Of a DNA stretch of 33,558 nt, positions 29,333 to 33,558 are shown one piece after another. The translations under genes were made by a program, and so were the position numbers. This stretch comes from Lentinus brumalis (lineage: Eukaryota > Basidiomycota > Agaricomycetes > Polyporales > Polyporaceae), in NCBI GenBank assembly GCA_001792895.1, contig MARA01000101.1, positions 1 through 33,558 of the forward strand, read 5' to 3'. How positions within the stretch are numbered: the first letter of the stretch is position 1; each line of letters opens with the position of its first letter. The notes under the pieces were generated by a model. It saw only the letters and a program-made list of their open reading frames with translations, ran no database searches and was not told the origin of the DNA.

Positions 29333-30200
29333 CTACTCGTCGTCCGTGAACTCAGAAATCGGGTCCTCGGAGTCCTCGACGTCTGTAGAGTCTATGTTAC
29401 AGTAATAATGCCCAACCTCGCGCCAGCCGCCGTGCTCGTCGTATTCCAGATGTCCGAACTGATTACGCATCTGCGGCCTAGGTCCGCTGCTACCCGACGG
29501 CTGAATCTCCGGTTCGACGTGTCCTCCGCGTCCTCGATTATCTTTGCGCTCTTCGGGCCCTCGCAGACACGCCGAGGAGCCCGGACGTTGCCCTCGTCGT
29601 CGTACTGGGGCTTCTTGCTGCCCATGTCTCTGCGGCAGAGGTTCGGGAGGGGAAGAGCCTCGCGGTAGAGCGCAGACGGCGAGATACCGCTGGCGTCCAT
29701 CCGGGCGACGCGAAGCTGCGCCGAGGTCGCCTTGGCGAAGTACAGCTTCCCCGCCTGCATGAGCGTAATGAGCTCACGCATCTGGGCGAAGGACGGAGCG
29801 CCGCGCTTGCTGAAATCTTGGAACGGGACATCAGGCGGCCAGCCAATGAGGATGACAAGATACCGGAGGACGATCTGGTCCCGGAACAGTGTCACCTCCC
29901 AGCACATGCGCGCACCCTTGACTCCCGAAGCGAAGACTAAAATTTAGATTAGATTCACGGCCGTGTATGACCGCAGATCCGGGACTCGGAACTCACCAAG
30001 TAACTCGCTGCCGCGTAATGAGTTTGCGGACGCTGCGGAGAGAGCTGGGAGGGATGGGGGATAAAGACCAGCACTGGACGCTTCAGCTCAAAGAGTACAG
30101 CATGTGGGTCGAGAGCTGCCTTGTGGCTGGATGAGCGCACGGGCTTAGCGGGCGACTCGGAGTGGAAGAGAAGCCGGCCGCGTGTGGATGTGCGCGTCAT
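29333..30200 (-). pseudogene. GWPPDVPFQDF-motif gene, unit C copy (broken)
   Basis: Exon 1 (30200-29997) is 204 nt instead of 244. A 47-bp deletion near 30035 and a 7-bp insertion near 30006 give a net loss of 40 bp and shift the frame before the donor. The intron (29996-29937) is still 60 nt with GTGAGT and TTTTAG. Exon 2 (from 29936) keeps MCWEV, GWPPDVPFQDF and SPSALYRE, but loses one base near 29518. After EDAED the frame changes and the Cys/His cluster and acidic tail are no longer read. The promoter TATA remains. Confidence 0.82.
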
Positions 30201-30233
30201 GATCGACGACTCTCACCGAACAATTACATGCAT

Positions 30234-30241
30234 CTTTATAT
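30234..30241 (-). promoter_or_regulatory. TATA box of the broken minus-strand gene, unit C
   Basis: On minus ATATAAAG, 34 bp upstream of the ATG at 30200, identical in context to unit B. Confidence 0.55.
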
Positions 30242-30878
30242 CTCATCTACTTCGAGCGTATTGTGCCTTATACCGTCCGCTTTCCTTCCAAGCATCTATC
30301 CAGCTCCTCTTCACATATATAGGCGACACAATTGCACCACGGCTGAGCAGGATATCTTGCGTAGCATTCAAAGCAGCAAATCTCACACGTCGAGCGGTGT
30401 TGTCATCCCGGCAAAGCATTTCAAAATGACCGCACTCCGCGGCGCACTCATATCCAAACTATTGGGGCGACCGGTGAGGTTCTCCGCTTCGCCGCTATCC
30501 CGTTACAGGGCTTTGCATAGCACAGGCTTCGGGTAGCTTATTCCAACAACACTCAGCAGTCCGATGCCGTCGCACCACGGCCTTCATGCCAAGCAAGAGC
30601 CATTGCTATGAAGACATTCAGAGTATGCGCTCGCGACCGTTAATTGCTCTCGAGGTTCTATAGTATTACATCGAGCAAGAGCGTACATACTCGTAGTCTT
30701 CATTTCAAAAGGCCTGCGTTATTCAAGTCAACGCTGAGTTCACGTTCTCCCATTCCCACAGCCCCGCCCGACCCCGAGAAACGGCCTGGAGCCAGCCTGA
30801 AACACGAGCCGCTTCGCGAAAGACACATTGTACCAGATGTCCGCAGTGTCCCACGGAGCCGAAACTCAGTTTGTCTCC
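30242..30878. other. Conserved spacer 5' of the minus-strand gene, unit C
   Basis: Close to unit B. No gene recognised. Confidence 0.4.
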
Positions 30879-31226
30879 CTAGCCCGTGCCCCAGCCAGTC
30901 CCTGCATGCTCTGCTCGTTTTCCGTGGTGTCTTGAATGCCGACTGCATCTCGTCGACGCAGCTGCGAGGTACACTGCCCGGTGGGCAGAGACACAGACCT
31001 GATAGTACGGCATCAGTATGAAATACTTCAAGCGAACACCCGACGCGAAGCGGCACTTACCAGGGTGAGATGACACCACGAAGGCCGCCCCATCCCGTAG
31101 TCCGAGTGCGGGTTCCCACTGCTCGGCAGACACAAAGCGACAGCGCACGGACCATGTCAGACACAGACGCAAACACCGAACACTCACATAAACCGAAAGA
31201 TCCCTCTTCCAATGCGCGTGGGTCAC
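30879..31226 (-). pseudogene. Second spliced minus-strand candidate, unit C copy
   Basis: The intron 31060-30999 (62 nt, GTAAGT, TACTGATG, ATCAG) matches unit B. The last exon contains SVPRSCVDEMQSAF, similar to SVPCSCVDEV in A but continuing in a different frame. Confidence 0.25.
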
Positions 31227-31413
31227 GACGCCGCCTCCGTCCCCGCCGTTCTCTCTCCCGTCCTCGCTGTTGCCATCTCCCCCTGCTCGCCGTCGCCGTC
31301 GACTCTCCCGCAGTACTGCTTCACTCTCAGACCTCGGACCTCACCAGCACGCCTACCTCTATCCCACCATCCCCGGTCTGCGCATGCTCCGTTCTGGATC
31401 CCTGCCGGAGTCG

Positions 31414-32550
31414 GTGAGTATCCACGCTCATGCCCTGTTGATAAACGATGACTGACCGTGCCAGACATCCGCAGGGCTTGTGAGCTTCGCATGTTCGTCG
31501 TGCACCATGAACGCGCTCTAGTGCGATCATGGTTGTCTCGGTGAGTGAGCACTGCAACTGTGCACACCGCATACTCGCTGTCGTAGGGCCTCGAAACTGA
31601 CTGTATGCTTGTTGTCAGTAAAAGCTATGTCAGTTGACAGACGTACCTCGTCGTCGTAGACGGAAGACTCCCCGACTGCTGAGGTGAGTGTCCGAGCTCT
31701 TGGCCCAATCACCGAACTCGCAGCGCCGGATGCTGACCGAGCCTGACACTTGCAGGGCCTGCAAAATGCGAGAAGCCGGGCATGCTGCTTCGGTTAGTTG
31801 TCTCTCGCTCTTCCACCGCCGCGCTCGCAGGGTGGAGTACTGACCATGTCGGACGTTTCAGGCCCCTGACTGCAGATAGGACACTTGCAAGTCCCCGCAC
31901 GACGTGCAACAACGTCTCTTTGGTGAGTGCACACCCGCATCTCGAGCTTCCACGTCCTTTCCTCGCATGCTTACCCTCTCATTCTCCAGGCTACCGGCGT
32001 ATGCAACCTAGCGTCGACGCACCACGGTAGACACGGCTGTCGCGACTCGAGCGTGTCCCGGGCAGTGTGCTCACGCCCTCCGTCGTCCATCCCAGCGCGC
32101 GAAGACCGCCCTGCTGACCCGGGACCACTCGAGCGTCGCACATAGAACGTCTCCCGCCCACCAGCGTGGAACCGAGCATGGAGGTAAGTACATCCCTCAG
32201 CTGCAACGATAGAGACGTAGTGTCCTGACCCGGGCACCGTCCTCGCACAGAAAACTCCGTGATATGTCTGAGTGTAGACATCGGACCTTTCCCCCTCCCA
32301 CAGAGCCAACCCCACTCGCGAGTCGGTCGCCGGGCGCTGATGCCCGCTGTATTGCATATGGTCAGTGTCCGAGCCTCGCCCGTGTCCTCTCGAGTCTCGA
32401 CGAACGCTGACCACACTTGCAGGAATTCACCCTGATCTGCGTCCCCGGCTTGCTTCTGAGGTTCCCGCGCAACCGAGTCTTCGATGGCTTTGGGTCAGGC
32501 AGAGTGAGTGAGCATCCCGCCGCACTGGACGTCTCGGATACTGACTCCAG
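31414..32550 (+). other. Serial intron-like array on plus, unit C copy
   Basis: Same donor and acceptor series as in B (donors near 31414, 31540, 31684, 31923, 32184 and 32505). The acceptors at about 31756 (TTGCAG) and 32250 (GCACAG) are intact here, while B has CAC. No continuous reading frame was found. Confidence 0.45.
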
Positions 32551-32649
32551 TGTGTTGTACAGCGTCGTGCTGCGCATCCGATTCTCCAAGCCGGGCTCAT
32601 TCTTCCGCGGTTCGGCGGATGTCGCTGCTGACGCGGCACCCTGCAGACA

Positions 32650-33558
32650 CTTTGTTAGTATTTCCGTCCGGCCTTCGAGTACCTACCAGATGGTGACTGG
32701 ACGCGGCACGCCCAAGCAGCGCTCGGAGTCGTGCCCGAGCGCGTCGTAGTTTAGTTCAGTTTCTTCCCTGTGTGTGAGAGAGAGTGAGTAGTACGTGGAT
32801 GAGCGCAGCTCGGCACGTACAGCGGTAGTACCTTGCTCGTGCACGCAGCGTGCGGTAGTAGGCGGGATGGAGGTGCGGCGGCAGATGCACGGGCGGACGT
32901 GGTTTCTTCGACTCTTACTCCTCGTTCTGGACGGCTAGTCGAAGTATCGTAGAGGTGCTGTCCAGGGTATAGTCTCCACGAGCCGATGATGTCCAGACGG
33001 GACCGTTGTGAGCGGATGCACAGGCAGTCGGTGGTCTGGGCTTGATATGTAGGCAGCTTCAAGCTGGATTGTATTCTACCGTATACCTGGCGCAGTTGGC
33101 CGGGCAGGCAACGCGTAAGAAATGCTATAATACAGGTGTGTTTGTGTAACGAGAAGCCGTGCCAATATGTACGTGGCGCAGGAGACGATGGGTATGAGAC
33201 GTGAACGAGGGCGGAATTCGTGTGCGAGAGACATACCAAAAGAAGTGGGGAACAGAGACTTGGTAGAACGCGAGGTGGTTTAGGTGTGAGACTTCCTGTG
33301 CGTGTCTGCTACAGTAGAAGAGGTGTCGATACTCGGAATCGAAGAAGTCACGGACGAGAACGATCTGGAAGGGGAGCGTGCTGGAACGAAGGTGGCATGC
33401 GTGAGTATCAGGTCTGTACAATGTCGTCATTGCACGGCTTACAGACCGCGACGCAAGAGTCGAGTATGGCACGCGCGATCGAGAGGGCAGGCAGATCTCC
33501 GGTCGATGTCGATCTGCGTTGGTCTGAGTTGCCGGCGGGAGACGTAACGACGGCGGGC
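32650..33558. other. Segment shared with unit B, to window end
   Basis: Matches 20470-21318, with an insertion at about 33190-33300 relative to B. The minus frame 32751-33239 corresponds to the open frame noted in B. No recognised domain. Confidence 0.35.

Larger units (their letters stand above)
23149..33558. repeat. Subtelomeric tandem unit C (partial, runs off the window)
   Basis: Third unit. It is longer than A and B because it keeps exons 2-4 of the plus-strand gene (24195-25830). The window end aligns with about 21318 in unit B, so some 1.8 kb of unit C should lie outside the window if it is complete. Confidence 0.9.

Noticed and set aside
3001..33558. RecQ-type subtelomeric helicase
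   Set aside because: Expected at many fungal chromosome ends, but I found no Walker or helicase motifs in any frame.
3001..33558. Retrotransposon or DNA transposon as the cause of the repeats
   Set aside because: No reverse transcriptase, integrase or transposase motifs and no terminal repeats bounding the units.

Overview
This is the left end of a chromosome from a filamentous fungus, most likely a mushroom-forming basidiomycete (Agaricomycetes). It opens with C-rich telomere repeats (CCCTAA)n at 1-125. After that come about 2.9 kb of AT-rich subtelomeric spacer and then roughly 30 kb of GC-rich DNA. The taxonomic guess rests on 47-65 nt GT-AG introns with CTRAY branch points, GC-rich coding DNA, a TTAGGG-type telomere and two protein families I associate with Agaricomycetes. 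I cannot name the species.

The spacer (126-3000) has no convincing gene. It holds a GCCGTCC-rich imperfect duplication beside the telomere, a minisatellite of about 80-90 bp units (1178-1765), a 12-mer present in both orientations, and a near-perfect 63-bp hairpin (2208-2350).

From about 3001 the window is three tandem, diverged copies of one long subtelomeric unit: A (3001-12699), B (12700-23148) and C (23149 to beyond the window end). Unit starts are 9,699 and 10,449 bp apart, and C carries about 1.6-1.8 kb more than B because A and B have lost the middle of a gene. Each unit holds, in order: a plus-strand gene for a protein with a Ser/Arg-rich leader and a HeLo-like / MLKL-type helical domain; a remnant that looks like the start of an NLR nucleotide-binding domain; a duplicated module of about 320-340 bp; a small spliced minus-strand candidate gene; a minus-strand two-exon gene of unknown function with a GWPPDVPFQDF motif; and a long stretch of serial intron-like signals on the plus strand. 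Units A and B then contain a collapsed copy of the unit's own left end before the next unit begins.

No unit has both main genes intact. The HeLo-like gene is complete only in C; in A and B its helical domain is deleted, and A is also frameshifted. The minus-strand two-exon gene is open in A and in B (B uses a GC-AG intron) but broken in C. Similarity between units switches partner along their length, even inside a single gene, which points to repeated exchange between copies. My reading is a subtelomeric amplification of a fungal NLR-like cell-death gene together with an uncharacterised companion gene. All identity statements come from reading by eye, not from computed alignments.
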